From Mycolicibacterium sp. HK-90 (GTDB lineage Bacteria > Actinomycetota > Actinomycetes > Mycobacteriales > Mycobacteriaceae): a stretch of 64,000 bases of DNA. The stretch lies in contig NZ_CP129613.1 of the NCBI RefSeq assembly GCF_030486405.1, positions 5,146,001 through 5,210,000 of the forward strand. The letters are read 5' to 3'. Shown piece after piece: positions 51,929-60,477 of the stretch. Numbering within the stretch: the stretch's first letter is position 1; each line of letters starts with the position of its first letter. The notes beneath the pieces are model-generated. The model worked only from the letters and a program-made list of their open reading frames with translations. It made no database searches and was not told where the DNA came from. The translations under genes were made by a program, and so were the position numbers.

Positions 51929-52867
51929 CAGGTTGTAGGCGAACGACTTCTGCTGGCGCTGCTTCATCTTCTCAAGGCACTCATGGTGTTTGCGTGCGTG
52001 ATAGGCCAGCGGGAAGTAGGTGAGCCGGTCGGGCAGTATGCGGTAGGCAGCGCGGATCACGGCATAGATGCGCTGAAGTTGACGCTCCTCGTCGTCGCTC
52101 CAGGTGACACCGAGCTTGGCCCGCAGCCGGGGTTCGAGCAGTCCGACCACCGAGAGGTAGTTGAACCGCAGCGCAGGCCGTAGTGCGCGACGGACCAACG
52201 GGCGCAACACCTTCGGCACGGACGGCGGTAGCTCGACGTTGCCGGTCTGCATCTCCTCGATCAACTGCAAGGCTTGCGGCGTGCCTTCCAGCTTGTCGAT
52301 CATCTCCTCGTAGTAGTCGGCCATCTCGGCGCGGGTCGTCGGATAGCCGTTCATCGGCACGTGCAGCAGGCGCGCGAGCCGGCGGTTGTCCCGCAGCAAC
52401 TCGTCCTTCTCAGCGTCGGTGAAGTCGCGTCCGATCAGCAGCTTGCCCCCGCCTTCGGCGTTGACGATGTAGCCCGTGGCGATCACCCATTGATATGCCT
52501 CGGGATTGAGCGCACTGATCTGCTTGCCCGTCTCGGCGCTCTTCATCGTGATCGGCTGATGCAGCGCACGCACGCGATTCCCTTCGGCGACAGCCTCGGT
52601 GCCGCCGTAGGTCCATCGCAGCACCGAGTCGACGCTGCGGATGGCTCGTCCACCCGGATCTCCGTGGAACGCAGCCGAATAGCGGCCGGTGATCTCCGCG
52701 ATGACGGGGTGCATCGCCTGCATCATGAACGCCGCCCCGTCGACGATCAGGAAGGTCCACCGACCGGTGTGCTCACCTGTCAGTGAGTCGAGTGGAACGA
52801 GTTCGATGTCGGCGGATTCGTCTGGTTCTTCGGCGGTCGGAACTGAGACGTCCGATGTGGCGGTCAT
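51899..52867 (-). CDS. DUF2236 / MpaB-like oxygenase-family protein
   Basis: The 322-residue protein fits DUF2236 (latex-clearing/MpaB-like family): MMQAMHPVIAEITGRYSAAF, DPGGRAIRSVDSVLRWTYGG, a central DFTDAEKDELLRDNRRLARL and a C-terminal FPLAYHARKHHECLEKM. Relatives are b-type haem oxygenases, and His residues in MHPV and the distal helices would be ligands. Many mycobacterial copies have unknown substrates. The gene is divergent from a TetR regulator, with a short inverted repeat between them. The two probably form a regulator-target pair. Confidence 0.85.
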   Translation of the reverse strand: MTATSDVSVPTAEEPDESADIELVPLDSLTGEHTGRWTFLIVDGAAFMMQAMHPVIAEITGRYSAAFHGDPGGRAIRSVDSVLRWTYGGTEAVAEGNRVRALHQPITMKSAETGKQISALNPEAYQWVIATGYIVNAEGGGKLLIGRDFTDAEKDELLRDNRRLARLLHVPMNGYPTTRAEMADYYEEMIDKLEGTPQALQLIEEMQTGNVELPPSVPKVLRPLVRRALRPALRFNYLSVVGLLEPRLRAKLGVTWSDDEERQLQRIYAVIRAAYRILPDRLTYFPLAYHARKHHECLEKMKQRQQKSFAYNLSEGPAARGL

Positions 52868-52904
52868 TCAGCGCACCTCCTTGAGCGTGAGGCGACGGTA
52901 ATCT

Positions 52905-52916
52905 GACCGAAAGGTC
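52905..52916. promoter_or_regulatory. Operator candidate GACC-GAAA-GGTC
   Basis: A short inverted repeat lies between the divergent DUF2236 and TetR genes. It is followed by a TCGCATT direct repeat (about 52915 and 52927). Confidence 0.45.
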
Positions 52917-52949
52917 GCATTCAAGTCGCATTTGAGCTCGAGGACAACG

Positions 52950-53573
52950 ATGGAAACTCGCACGTCAGCGCAGCGCAAGGTCCCTCAGCAGGAGCGTTCT
53001 CGTGAGATGGTCGCAAAAATCATCGCGACTGCGGTGAAGATGCTGAAGAAGACCGACCCCGAGCAGATCACCACCAACGCCATTGCGGCGCGGGCCGGCG
53101 TCAGCAAGGGATCCATCTACCAGTACTTCGCCAACAAGGAAGAACTCATCCATGCCGCGATCGAGCAGCTCGCCGCCGAGCAGGCGCCGGTGATCGAGGA
53201 CATGCTCCGCTCCGTCACCCTGGAGCAGCCGCAGGCGGCCATGCAGGCGTCGATCGACATCCTGATCGACTTCACGATCGCCAACCGGAAGTTGATCCGC
53301 TACGTCGCCGACCGGCCCGACTATGCCCGCACACTGGAGAACGCCTCAGGCCTGAACGCGACACTGCTGGCGATGACCACCCTGCACATGGCGCACTACC
53401 GAGACCAGTACCGCCACGAGCTGAGCCCCCGCGCGTTGGCGTGGCTCTTCTTCAACATGGCCGTGGCCACCACGACGCGCTACATCGAGAGCGACGATCC
53501 GATCCAGCTCGACGAACTGCGCAGCGGGCTGAAGTTCGCCTCGGCGGGCCTACTGGCGGCCGGACGGCAATAG
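52950..53573 (+). CDS. TetR-family regulator
   Basis: The 207-residue protein carries the TetR DNA-binding domain (QQERSREMVAKIIATAVKML, then VSKGSIYQYFANKEELIHAA). A TetR_C helical domain follows (LARTLENASGL region and ALAWLFFNMAVATTTRY). ATG 52950 follows GAGGAC; TTG 52932 would add six residues. It is divergent from the DUF2236 gene, which is its likely target. Confidence 0.92.
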   Translation: METRTSAQRKVPQQERSREMVAKIIATAVKMLKKTDPEQITTNAIAARAGVSKGSIYQYFANKEELIHAAIEQLAAEQAPVIEDMLRSVTLEQPQAAMQASIDILIDFTIANRKLIRYVADRPDYARTLENASGLNATLLAMTTLHMAHYRDQYRHELSPRALAWLFFNMAVATTTRYIESDDPIQLDELRSGLKFASAGLLAAGRQ

Positions 53574-53683
53574 AGCCCGCACGCGAGCGGCCCGACGCCG
53601 CTTCGGTCTAGACGACCGGAACGCAACCCTGACGCAGAAAACGGCCAGACAAAAGCCGTCTGACCAGGCATCCTTGACGGCGC

Positions 53684-53698
53684 TGTCACTTAGTGACA
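53684..53698. promoter_or_regulatory. TetR operator candidate TGTCACTTAGTGACA
   Basis: A 15-bp near-perfect palindrome. A twin differing only in the centre (TGTCACTAAGTGACA) lies 24 bp downstream. Confidence 0.8.
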
Positions 53699-53707
53699 CA
53701 TTGGTCC

Positions 53708-53722
53708 TGTCACTAAGTGACA
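53708..53722. promoter_or_regulatory. TetR operator candidate TGTCACTAAGTGACA
   Basis: This is the second copy of the palindrome. It ends 18 bp before ATG 53741 and lies directly before the ribosome site GGGAGG. The pair fits autoregulation by the TetR protein. Confidence 0.8.
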
Positions 53723-53740
53723 AGTTCTGGGAGGTGAGCG

Positions 53741-54355
53741 ATGGGCGAAAAGCAGGACCAGGCACGTCTCGCGGTGTCCCGGCACGCGTGCTCGTTGTTC
53801 TGGGAACGCGGCGTCGCCGGCACCAGCGGTGACGACATCGCCGCGGCCGCAGGACTTTCCACCCGCACGATCTGGCGCTACTTCCGCGCCAAGGAAAGCT
53901 GCGTCGAACCGGTGCTGGCCAAATCCGCGGACCGATTCATCGACATTCTGAACCGCTGGCCGCACGAGCTGTCACTGGCCGAACACCTTGCCGCCGATGG
54001 CATTTCGCATCCGATGACGCCACAAGATGTCGAGGACGAGATCAGTGCGATGCGCATCGCCACCATGACCGGTTCAGAGCCCGCTCTGCGCACGGCCTAC
54101 CTGATGGTGCATGACCGGATGGAGCAGGGCTTCATCCCGGTGATCGCCGAGCGATTGGGCCTGCCCGAAACAGACCTCACCGTTCGCCTCTCGGCGGCCG
54201 CGGTCACCGGCGCGTTCCGCGTCGTCGACGAGGACGTCAGCGTGGCGGTGATCGTCGAAGGCAAAAAGGTCACCCAAGAGCAGGCGCTCGCCCTGATCGA
54301 CCGCGCGATCCGCGAAGCCACCAACGGACGCCTCGGCGGACCCGTCACTTCCTGA
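53741..54355 (+). CDS. TetR-family regulator of the S9 peptidase operon
   Basis: The 204-residue protein has a TetR helix-turn-helix (SRHACSLFWERGVAGTSGDD, then LSTRTIWRYFRAKESCVEPV) and a diverse helical C-domain. GGGAGG precedes ATG 53741. The two TGTCACTWAGTGACA palindromes upstream are its likely operators. The S9 peptidase gene starts 40 bp after the stop on the same strand, so both genes probably share the controlled promoter. Confidence 0.92.
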   Translation: MGEKQDQARLAVSRHACSLFWERGVAGTSGDDIAAAAGLSTRTIWRYFRAKESCVEPVLAKSADRFIDILNRWPHELSLAEHLAADGISHPMTPQDVEDEISAMRIATMTGSEPALRTAYLMVHDRMEQGFIPVIAERLGLPETDLTVRLSAAAVTGAFRVVDEDVSVAVIVEGKKVTQEQALALIDRAIREATNGRLGGPVTS

Positions 54356-54395
54356 ACGAACGAAAGACCTTGTCCGCAAACCCGAAAGGACCATC

Positions 54396-56264
54396 GTGGC
54401 GTTACCCGAACTCATCTCGGTTGAGGAATTCTTCAGCCCGCCCGAACGCACTGCCGCCAAGATCTCACCGGACGGAACCAAGATCGCCTATCTGGCGCCG
54501 TGGAAGAACCGCCTGAACGTATGGATTCAGGACCTCGACGACGATGGGTCGCCACGTTGCGTCACCGCGGACGAAACCCGCAGCGTCTACATCTATCAAT
54601 GGACTGATGATCCACGGTGGCTGCTCTACATGCAGGACACCGGCGGTGACGAGAACTTTCACGTCTACCGCATCGACCTGGACAACCCCGACACCGCGGC
54701 AGTGGATCTCACACCGTTTCCGGGCGCCAGGGCGAGTTTCGATCTCGCCAAGGGCCGGCCCGGGAAAGCCATCGTGCAGATCAACAACCGCAATCCCGAG
54801 CTCATCGACGCGTACGAACTCGACATCGCCACTGGAGAACTCACCCTCCTGGCGGAGAATCCGGGGAACGTCATCACCTGGCTGTGTGCCCCCAACGGGG
54901 AACTGTTCACCAATACGCTGACGGCCGACGGTGACGTCGAGATATCGCAATGGGATCCGGCCACAGCATCATTGCGTTCCATCAAGATGTACGACGGCAC
55001 CGACTACCCGCTGGGAATCTTCCCAGTCGCCGTCTCCCCGGACGGCACCGGCATCTGGCTCGGATCGAATGAGGGCAGTGACCGGACCCGGCTCGTCCGC
55101 CTCGATGTGGCCACGGGCGAGGAGACCGAGGTGGGCAGCCACCCGACATTCGACCTCGGAAATCAGATAGTGCTGCCGTCGCCCCTCCTCCTCAGCGAGC
55201 GCACGGGTGAGCTGGTCGGCGCTCGTTATTACGGGGACCGCCAGGTGATTCACGCCCTCGACCCGAATTTCGCTGCGGTACTGGAGAACCTGACCAAACT
55301 GTCCGACGGCGACCTCGGCGGCATCTCTTCCGACGACAGCGGGCAGCGGTGGGTCGTCAACTTCACGCACGACCGTGATCCATGGGCCACCTACTTCTAC
55401 GACCACTCGACCGGTGAGAGCCGTCTGCTCTTCCGGCCATATCCGAATCTGAATTCAGATTCATTGGCATCGATGACCCCGGTGACCATCACCGCGCGCG
55501 ATGGGTTAGAGCTGCACTCGTACCTGACCCTGCCGGTCGGCGTCGAGCCGGTCGACCTGCCGCTGGTCCTGCTGGTGCACGGGGGCCCGTGGTCGCGGGA
55601 CTGCTGGGGCTTCCAACCCGACGTGCAGATGCTGGCCAACCGCGGATATGCGGTGTTACAGGTCAACTTTCGTGGCTCGACCGGCTATGGCAAGGCCTTC
55701 ACCAAAGCCGCGATCGGCGAGTTCGCCGGCAAGATGCACGATGACCTGATCGATGCGGTGGACTGGGCCGTCAAGCAGGGGTACGCCGACCGGGACAAGG
55801 TGGCGATCTTCGGCGGCTCCTACGGCGGTTATGCCGCACTCGTCGGCGTCACGTTCACACCGGACGTCTTCGCCGCGGCCATCGACTACGTCGGCATCTC
55901 CAGCCTGGCCAACTTCATGCGGACGCTGCCGAATGTGGGCCGGCGGTTCCTGGCCACCAACTGGCACCTGTATGTTGGCGACCACAACGATCCGGCGCAG
56001 GAAGCCGACATGCTGGCCCGCTCCCCCATCACGAAGGTCGACCAGATCCGCACGCCGCTGCTGGTAGTCCAGGGCGCCAACGACTCTCGTGTGGTCCAGG
56101 CCGAATCCGACAACCTCGTCGAGGCGCTGCGCAAGCGTGGTGTCGAGGTCGAATACATGGTCAAGGAAGATGAAGGCCACGGATTCCTCAACCCTGACAA
56201 CCAGATCGACATGTACCACGCCGTCGAGAAGTTCCTCGCCGAGCACCTGGGCGGTCGCGTCTAA
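54396..56264 (+). CDS. S9-family prolyl oligopeptidase-type peptidase
   Basis: The 622-residue protein starts with PELISVEEFFSPPERTAAKI and a beta-propeller of about 370 residues with repeated ISPDGTKIAYL-type blades (VSPDGTGIWLGSNEG). The catalytic alpha/beta-hydrolase domain shows LVLLVHGGPWSRD, nucleophile FGGSYGGYAA, Asp in QGANDSRV and His in DEGHGF. Such enzymes cleave short peptides, or acyl-amino-acids, after Pro or other residues. There is no signal peptide, so it acts in the cytosol. GTG 54396 follows AAAGGA. It is co-directional with the TetR gene, and a strong terminator follows. Confidence 0.93.
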   Translation: MALPELISVEEFFSPPERTAAKISPDGTKIAYLAPWKNRLNVWIQDLDDDGSPRCVTADETRSVYIYQWTDDPRWLLYMQDTGGDENFHVYRIDLDNPDTAAVDLTPFPGARASFDLAKGRPGKAIVQINNRNPELIDAYELDIATGELTLLAENPGNVITWLCAPNGELFTNTLTADGDVEISQWDPATASLRSIKMYDGTDYPLGIFPVAVSPDGTGIWLGSNEGSDRTRLVRLDVATGEETEVGSHPTFDLGNQIVLPSPLLLSERTGELVGARYYGDRQVIHALDPNFAAVLENLTKLSDGDLGGISSDDSGQRWVVNFTHDRDPWATYFYDHSTGESRLLFRPYPNLNSDSLASMTPVTITARDGLELHSYLTLPVGVEPVDLPLVLLVHGGPWSRDCWGFQPDVQMLANRGYAVLQVNFRGSTGYGKAFTKAAIGEFAGKMHDDLIDAVDWAVKQGYADRDKVAIFGGSYGGYAALVGVTFTPDVFAAAIDYVGISSLANFMRTLPNVGRRFLATNWHLYVGDHNDPAQEADMLARSPITKVDQIRTPLLVVQGANDSRVVQAESDNLVEALRKRGVEVEYMVKEDEGHGFLNPDNQIDMYHAVEKFLAEHLGGRV

Positions 56265-56305
56265 CTGCCGAGCAGTTCCCCGCACGCGGGATGCGCCCCC
56301 AGCAA

Positions 56306-56339
56306 AAGGCCCCCGAAATCAGGTGATTTCGGGGGCCTT
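56306..56339. terminator. Bidirectional terminator, S9 peptidase / sucD
   Basis: AAGGCCCCCGAAATC (56306-56320) pairs perfectly with 56325-56339 around AGGT, between convergent genes. Confidence 0.92.
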
Positions 56340-56370
56340 CGCGTCTGCTCTCGCAGAAAGGGCTACAGAA

Positions 56371-57273
56371 TCACAGGCTTTCGAGAAGCTCGCGAGCCAG
56401 CTTGGCGGTCTCGGACGGCGTCTTGCCGACCTTCACACCGGCAGCCTCCAGGGCTTCCTTCTTGGCCGCGGCGGTGCCCGACGAGCCCGACACGATGGCG
56501 CCGGCGTGGCCCATGGTCTTGCCCTCCGGAGCGGTGAAGCCCGCGACGTAGCCGACGACCGGCTTGGTGACGTTGGCCTTGATGTAGTCGGCGGCACGCT
56601 CTTCGGCGTCGCCACCGATCTCACCGATCATCACGATGACCTTGGTCTCGGGGTCCTTCTCGAACGCCTCGATGGCGTCGATGTGGGTGGTGCCGATGAC
56701 CGGGTCGCCGCCGATGCCGATGGCGGTCGAGAAGCCGAAATCGCGCAGCTCGTACATCATCTGGTAGGTCAGCGTGCCGGACTTCGACACCAGGCCGATC
56801 GGGCCCTTGCCGGTGATGTTGTTCGGCGTGATGCCGACCAGCGACTCACCGGGGGTGATGATGCCCGGGCAGTTGGGGCCGATGATCCGGGTCTTCTTGC
56901 CCTTCTCGACGTTGTAGGCCCACGCATAGGCGCTGTCCTGCACCGGGATCCCCTCGGTGATGACCACCAGCAGCGGGATCTCGGCGTCGATGGCCTCGAT
57001 GATCGCGTCCTTGGAGAAGGCCGGCGGCACGAAGGCGATCGACACGTCGGCGCCGGTCTCCTTCATGGCCTCGGCCACCGATGCGAACACCGGCAGCTCG
57101 ATGTCGTTGCCGTCCTTGTCTTTGTGCGAGACCTTGGTGCCGGCCTTGCGCGCGTTGACGCCGCCGACGACCTGGGTGCCGGCCTTGAGCATCAGGGCGG
57201 TGTGCTTGGTGCCCTCACCGCCGGTGATGCCCTGGACGATGACCTTGGAATCCTTGTTCAGGAAGATAGACAT
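56371..57273 (-). CDS. sucD: Succinyl-CoA synthetase alpha subunit SucD
   Basis: The 300-residue protein binds CoA ([19 protein letters not shown] at the N-terminus), has the conserved [13 protein letters not shown] segment, and carries the phosphohistidine in [12 protein letters not shown] near residue 250. With SucC it makes ATP or GTP while turning succinyl-CoA into succinate in the TCA cycle. It follows sucC with a 14-bp gap. Confidence 0.98.
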   Translation of the reverse strand: MSIFLNKDSKVIVQGITGGEGTKHTALMLKAGTQVVGGVNARKAGTKVSHKDKDGNDIELPVFASVAEAMKETGADVSIAFVPPAFSKDAIIEAIDAEIPLLVVITEGIPVQDSAYAWAYNVEKGKKTRIIGPNCPGIITPGESLVGITPNNITGKGPIGLVSKSGTLTYQMMYELRDFGFSTAIGIGGDPVIGTTHIDAIEAFEKDPETKVIVMIGEIGGDAEERAADYIKANVTKPVVGYVAGFTAPEGKTMGHAGAIVSGSSGTAAAKKEALEAAGVKVGKTPSETAKLARELLESL

Positions 57274-57287
57274 TCTGGTTGGCTCCC

Positions 57288-58451
57288 TTACTTATTCGCC
57301 AGCTCGGCGGCCTTGTCGGCGCCGGCGTCCATGGTGTCGGCCTGGATCACCAGCGGGTGGTTGGCCTCGGCCAGGATGCGACGGCCCTCTTCGACGTTGT
57401 TGCCGTCCAGGCGGACGACAAGGGGCTTGTTGGCCTCGTCGCCGAGGATCTGCAGCGCCTGCACGATGCCGTTGGCAACGGCGTCACACGCGGTGATGCC
57501 GCCGAAGACGTTGACGAACACGCTCTTGACCTGGCTGTCGTTCAGGATGACGTCCAGACCCGCGGCCATCACGGATGCCGAAGCGCCGCCGCCGATGTCG
57601 AGGAAGTTGGCGGGCTTGACGCCGCCGTGCTTCTCACCCGCGTAGGCGACGACATCCAGCGTCGACATGACCAGACCCGCACCGTTGCCGATGATGCCGA
57701 CCGCGCCGTCGAGCTTGACGTAGTTGAGGTCGTTCTCCTTGGCCTTGAGCTCCAGAGGATCGGTCGCGTCCTTGTCCTCGAACTCGACGTGGCCGGGCTG
57801 ACGGAAGTCCGCGTTGGCGTCGAGGGTGACCTTGCCGTCCAGGGCCAGGATCTGATCGTCGGGCGTGCGCACCAGCGGGTTGACCTCAACCAGGGTGGCG
57901 TCCTCCTTGACGAACACCTCCCACAGCTTCTGGATGGTCACCGCGGCGGCGTCGAGCACCTCGGCGGGCAGGTGGCCCTGCTCGGCGATCGACCGCGCGA
58001 AGGCCAGGTCGACACCCTTGACCGCGTCGACGGGCACCTTGGCCAGCCGCTCGGGCTTGGTGGCGGCGACTTCCTCGATCTCCATGCCGCCCTCAACCGA
58101 GCACATGGCGAGGTAGGTGCGGTTGGCACGATCGAGCAGGAAGGAAATGTAGTACTCCTCGGCGATGTCGCTCGCCTCAGCCACCAGCAACTTTTTGACG
58201 ACGTGACCCTTGATGTCGAGACCGAGGATGTTCTGGGCGTGGGTCAGGGCGTCCTCAGGGGTGGCCGCGTACTTCACGCCGCCGGCCTTACCGCGGCCGC
58301 CGACCTTCACCTGCGCCTTGATCATCACGGGCTTGCCGATTTCGGTGGCGATCGCCTTGGCGTCCTCCGCCGAGTCGGTCACGCGGCCCGGAGTCGTGGG
58401 GACGTTGTGCTTGGCGAACAGCTCTTTCGCCTGATATTCGAAGAGATCCAT
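57288..58451 (-). CDS. sucC: Succinyl-CoA synthetase beta subunit SucC
   Basis: The 387-residue protein has the ATP-grasp layout of Suc[57 protein letters not shown] and [16 protein letters not shown]. It ends with [19 protein letters not shown]. It binds the nucleotide and forms the complex with SucD. ATG 58451 is the family start. The divergent gene is an M23 peptidase. The 272-bp region between holds both promoters. Confidence 0.98.
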   Translation of the reverse strand: MDLFEYQAKELFAKHNVPTTPGRVTDSAEDAKAIATEIGKPVMIKAQVKVGGRGKAGGVKYAATPEDALTHAQNILGLDIKGHVVKKLLVAEASDIAEEYYISFLLDRANRTYLAMCSVEGGMEIEEVAATKPERLAKVPVDAVKGVDLAFARSIAEQGHLPAEVLDAAAVTIQKLWEVFVKEDATLVEVNPLVRTPDDQILALDGKVTLDANADFRQPGHVEFEDKDATDPLELKAKENDLNYVKLDGAVGIIGNGAGLVMSTLDVVAYAGEKHGGVKPANFLDIGGGASASVMAAGLDVILNDSQVKSVFVNVFGGITACDAVANGIVQALQILGDEANKPLVVRLDGNNVEEGRRILAEANHPLVIQADTMDAGADKAAELANK

Positions 58452-58586
58452 GTGCTTCCTAGATAGGCGTTGTCTGTCTGCGTTGACTTAAAACTGCCCG
58501 GTCCATACCTCGTGTGACGGGCCCGCTGGCACTTTATCCACCAGCCAGTGATGGATTAGCATCGCCTCCGGCTCATGTGGTAGATC

Positions 58587-58606
58587 TCACCGCCCATGGG
58601 AGGTGA
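58587..58606. promoter_or_regulatory. 20-bp palindrome between sucC and the M23 peptidase
   Basis: TCACCGCCCATGGGAGGTGA is self-complementary except for one pair. It lies midway in the divergent promoter region and may be an operator for an unknown regulator. Confidence 0.4.
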
Positions 58607-58723
58607 TACGGATCACATTCCGGCGCGGAATAGACCCATAAGTTGCCACCATCATTGGGATTTGGTTAACGTGCCTCTGGTCCAGATAACGTTCAGGTCA
58701 CGACGAAGAAGGATTCTCGAGTC

Positions 58724-59776
58724 TTGCCGCAGCATCGTTCGTCCGCAGCTCCGCGAGGAGTGCCGACGGACGCACGGCGCCGCAGACCCCTCTCCCCGGA
58801 CGAACTGGACGCCGCGGAAATCACCGACATCATCCCGTTCAGCGCTTTTGACGACCTCGCAGAAGACCGCTCTGACCGGGAAACCAGTGTTATCTATGCC
58901 CCCGAGCTCGACGATCTAAACGACACCGACGATCTGGTGCCGGTCCGGCTCGCAGTGCCCTCACGCTTCCGCCCCGATGCCGGCACCGAGCGCAGCTCCC
59001 GTTACGCCTACCGCGACAGCCACACCGATGTGAGCGACGGCGTCGCCGCCACCGACGTGATCAACCTGTCCGGCCGCCGCGGCGCACACCGCAAGGAGCC
59101 CGCCGGCGCCGTCAAGAGCCGCCTGATGATCGCCGCCATGGCCGCGGGCGCCACCGCCGCGGGCGCCTACTCGTTGGGCAGCGGCCCCGAGACCCAGGCC
59201 GACGACACCATCCTGGCGTCGGAGGGCACCCGGATCGAAGGTGCCTCCGTCACCGGCTCGGTGGACGGGATGCAGATCGTCTCGGTCTCCTCGACCGCCG
59301 ACTCCGCGGTGCATGCCGAGGAGATCACCAAGGCCGCCGCGTTCGCGCAGGAGCGCGCCGAGCGCGAGGCCCGGCTCTCGCGTCCGCTGTTCGTGATGCC
59401 GACCAAGGGTGTGTGGACGTCGAGCTACGGCTACCGCTGGGGCGTGCTGCACGCGGGCATCGACATCGCCAACTCGATCGGCACCCCGATCCTGGCTGCC
59501 TCCGACGGCGTCGTCATCGACGTCGGCCCGACCGCCGGATACGGCGCCTGGGTCAAGATCCGCCACTCGGACGGCACCGTCACGCTGTATGGCCATATCA
59601 ACACCTGGCTGGTCAGCGTCGGCGAGCGGGTGATGGCCGGCGATCAGATCGCCACCATGGGCAACCGGGGCAATTCCACCGGTCCCCACCTGCATTTCGA
59701 GGTGCTGGTGAACGGCTCCAGCCGCATCGATCCGTCCGGCTGGCTGGCCAAGCGGGGTCTCAGCCCCGGCGGCTAG
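58724..59776 (+). CDS. M23 / LytM-type peptidase (Rv0950c-like)
   Basis: The 350-residue protein has a long acidic cytosolic head (EITDIIPFSAFDDLAEDRSD), one membrane helix near residue 130-150 (MIAAMAAGATAAGAYSLGSG) and an outer LytM domain. Metal ligands are visible: His and Asp in VLHAGIDIAN, and HxH in GPHLHFEVLVNG. M23 enzymes cut peptidoglycan cross-bridges; sets of them control division and wall turnover. The zinc ligands look intact. The start is taken as TTG 58724, with GAAGGA about 11 bp upstream. Position next to sucC matches M. tuberculosis Rv0950c. Confidence 0.9.
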   Translation: MPQHRSSAAPRGVPTDARRRRPLSPDELDAAEITDIIPFSAFDDLAEDRSDRETSVIYAPELDDLNDTDDLVPVRLAVPSRFRPDAGTERSSRYAYRDSHTDVSDGVAATDVINLSGRRGAHRKEPAGAVKSRLMIAAMAAGATAAGAYSLGSGPETQADDTILASEGTRIEGASVTGSVDGMQIVSVSSTADSAVHAEEITKAAAFAQERAEREARLSRPLFVMPTKGVWTSSYGYRWGVLHAGIDIANSIGTPILAASDGVVIDVGPTAGYGAWVKIRHSDGTVTLYGHINTWLVSVGERVMAGDQIATMGNRGNSTGPHLHFEVLVNGSSRIDPSGWLAKRGLSPGG

Positions 59777-59779
59777 TGT
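59774..59779 (+). promoter_or_regulatory. Candidate -10 element (TAGTGT), leaderless
   Basis: TAGTGT overlaps the stop codon of the peptidase gene and ends 7 bp before GTG 59787. Confidence 0.45.
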
Positions 59780-59786
59780 TGGCTGA

Positions 59787-60473
59787 GTGAGCGACGACGG
59801 TCAGTTGGCAGCCGGTCATCCCGACGACGAAGACGACGACCACACCCGCATCATCCGGCGCCAACCGCAGGACCCGGTTTCCCGTCCGGTACCGGCCGCT
59901 GACGATCCCAAGACCAGCATCATCCGGCGCCACCCCACGGGCGCCATTCCCACCGCAGGCAGCGCGGAACCACAGACCAGCCTGATCTCAGGACTGACCG
60001 TCAGCGAGGCGCAGACCGGACTGATCGGCCAGGTCGGCGACGGGACCGCCACCGGCTATGTCCCCCGCGCCCGGCCCGTCGTCATCCCGCGTTCGGCGGC
60101 GAGCACCGATCCCCGTACCGCGATCGTGGCCGCCACGCTGGCCATCCTCAGCGGCTGGGCCACCGGCGTCATCGCCACCGACCTGATCGCCGGCTGGTGG
60201 CGCACCGACCGATTGTTCTGCGTGGCCATCGGATTCCTGGCCGCGATCTCGGCCGCAGCAACCATCGGCGGGCTCATCGCAATGTTGCTGCGCAGACGGA
60301 TGGGCCGGCTGCTGGTCGTCGTCGGCGCGGTCATCGGCGTGCTGATCTTCGGCAGCCTGTTCATCGCCGGGGCCCGACTGCACCCGGTCGTCTACGCGAT
60401 GCCGGCACTACCGCTGGCCGCGATCCTGTTCACCGCGCTGCCGTCGACCGGCCGCTGGACCGCGCGGCAATAG
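59787..60473 (+). CDS. Membrane protein with repeated Thr-Ile-Ile-Arg-Arg motifs
   Basis: The 228-residue protein has an acidic, disordered cytosolic head holding repeated motifs: HTRIIRRQP, KTSIIRRHP, QTSLISG and QTGLIGQ. Four membrane helices follow (AIVAATLAILSGWATGVIAT, FCVAIGFLAAISAAATIGGL, LLVVVGAVIGVLIFGSLFIA, VVYAMPALPLAAILFTALP). I do not recognise the family. The Thr in each repeat would suit Ser/Thr kinase phosphorylation or FHA binding, which is speculation. Its start is GTG, with a leaderless -10 inside the upstream gene end. It converges on the P450 with only 4 bp between them. Confidence 0.75.
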   Translation: MSDDGQLAAGHPDDEDDDHTRIIRRQPQDPVSRPVPAADDPKTSIIRRHPTGAIPTAGSAEPQTSLISGLTVSEAQTGLIGQVGDGTATGYVPRARPVVIPRSAASTDPRTAIVAATLAILSGWATGVIATDLIAGWWRTDRLFCVAIGFLAAISAAATIGGLIAMLLRRRMGRLLVVVGAVIGVLIFGSLFIAGARLHPVVYAMPALPLAAILFTALPSTGRWTARQ

Positions 60474-60477
60474 CGTC

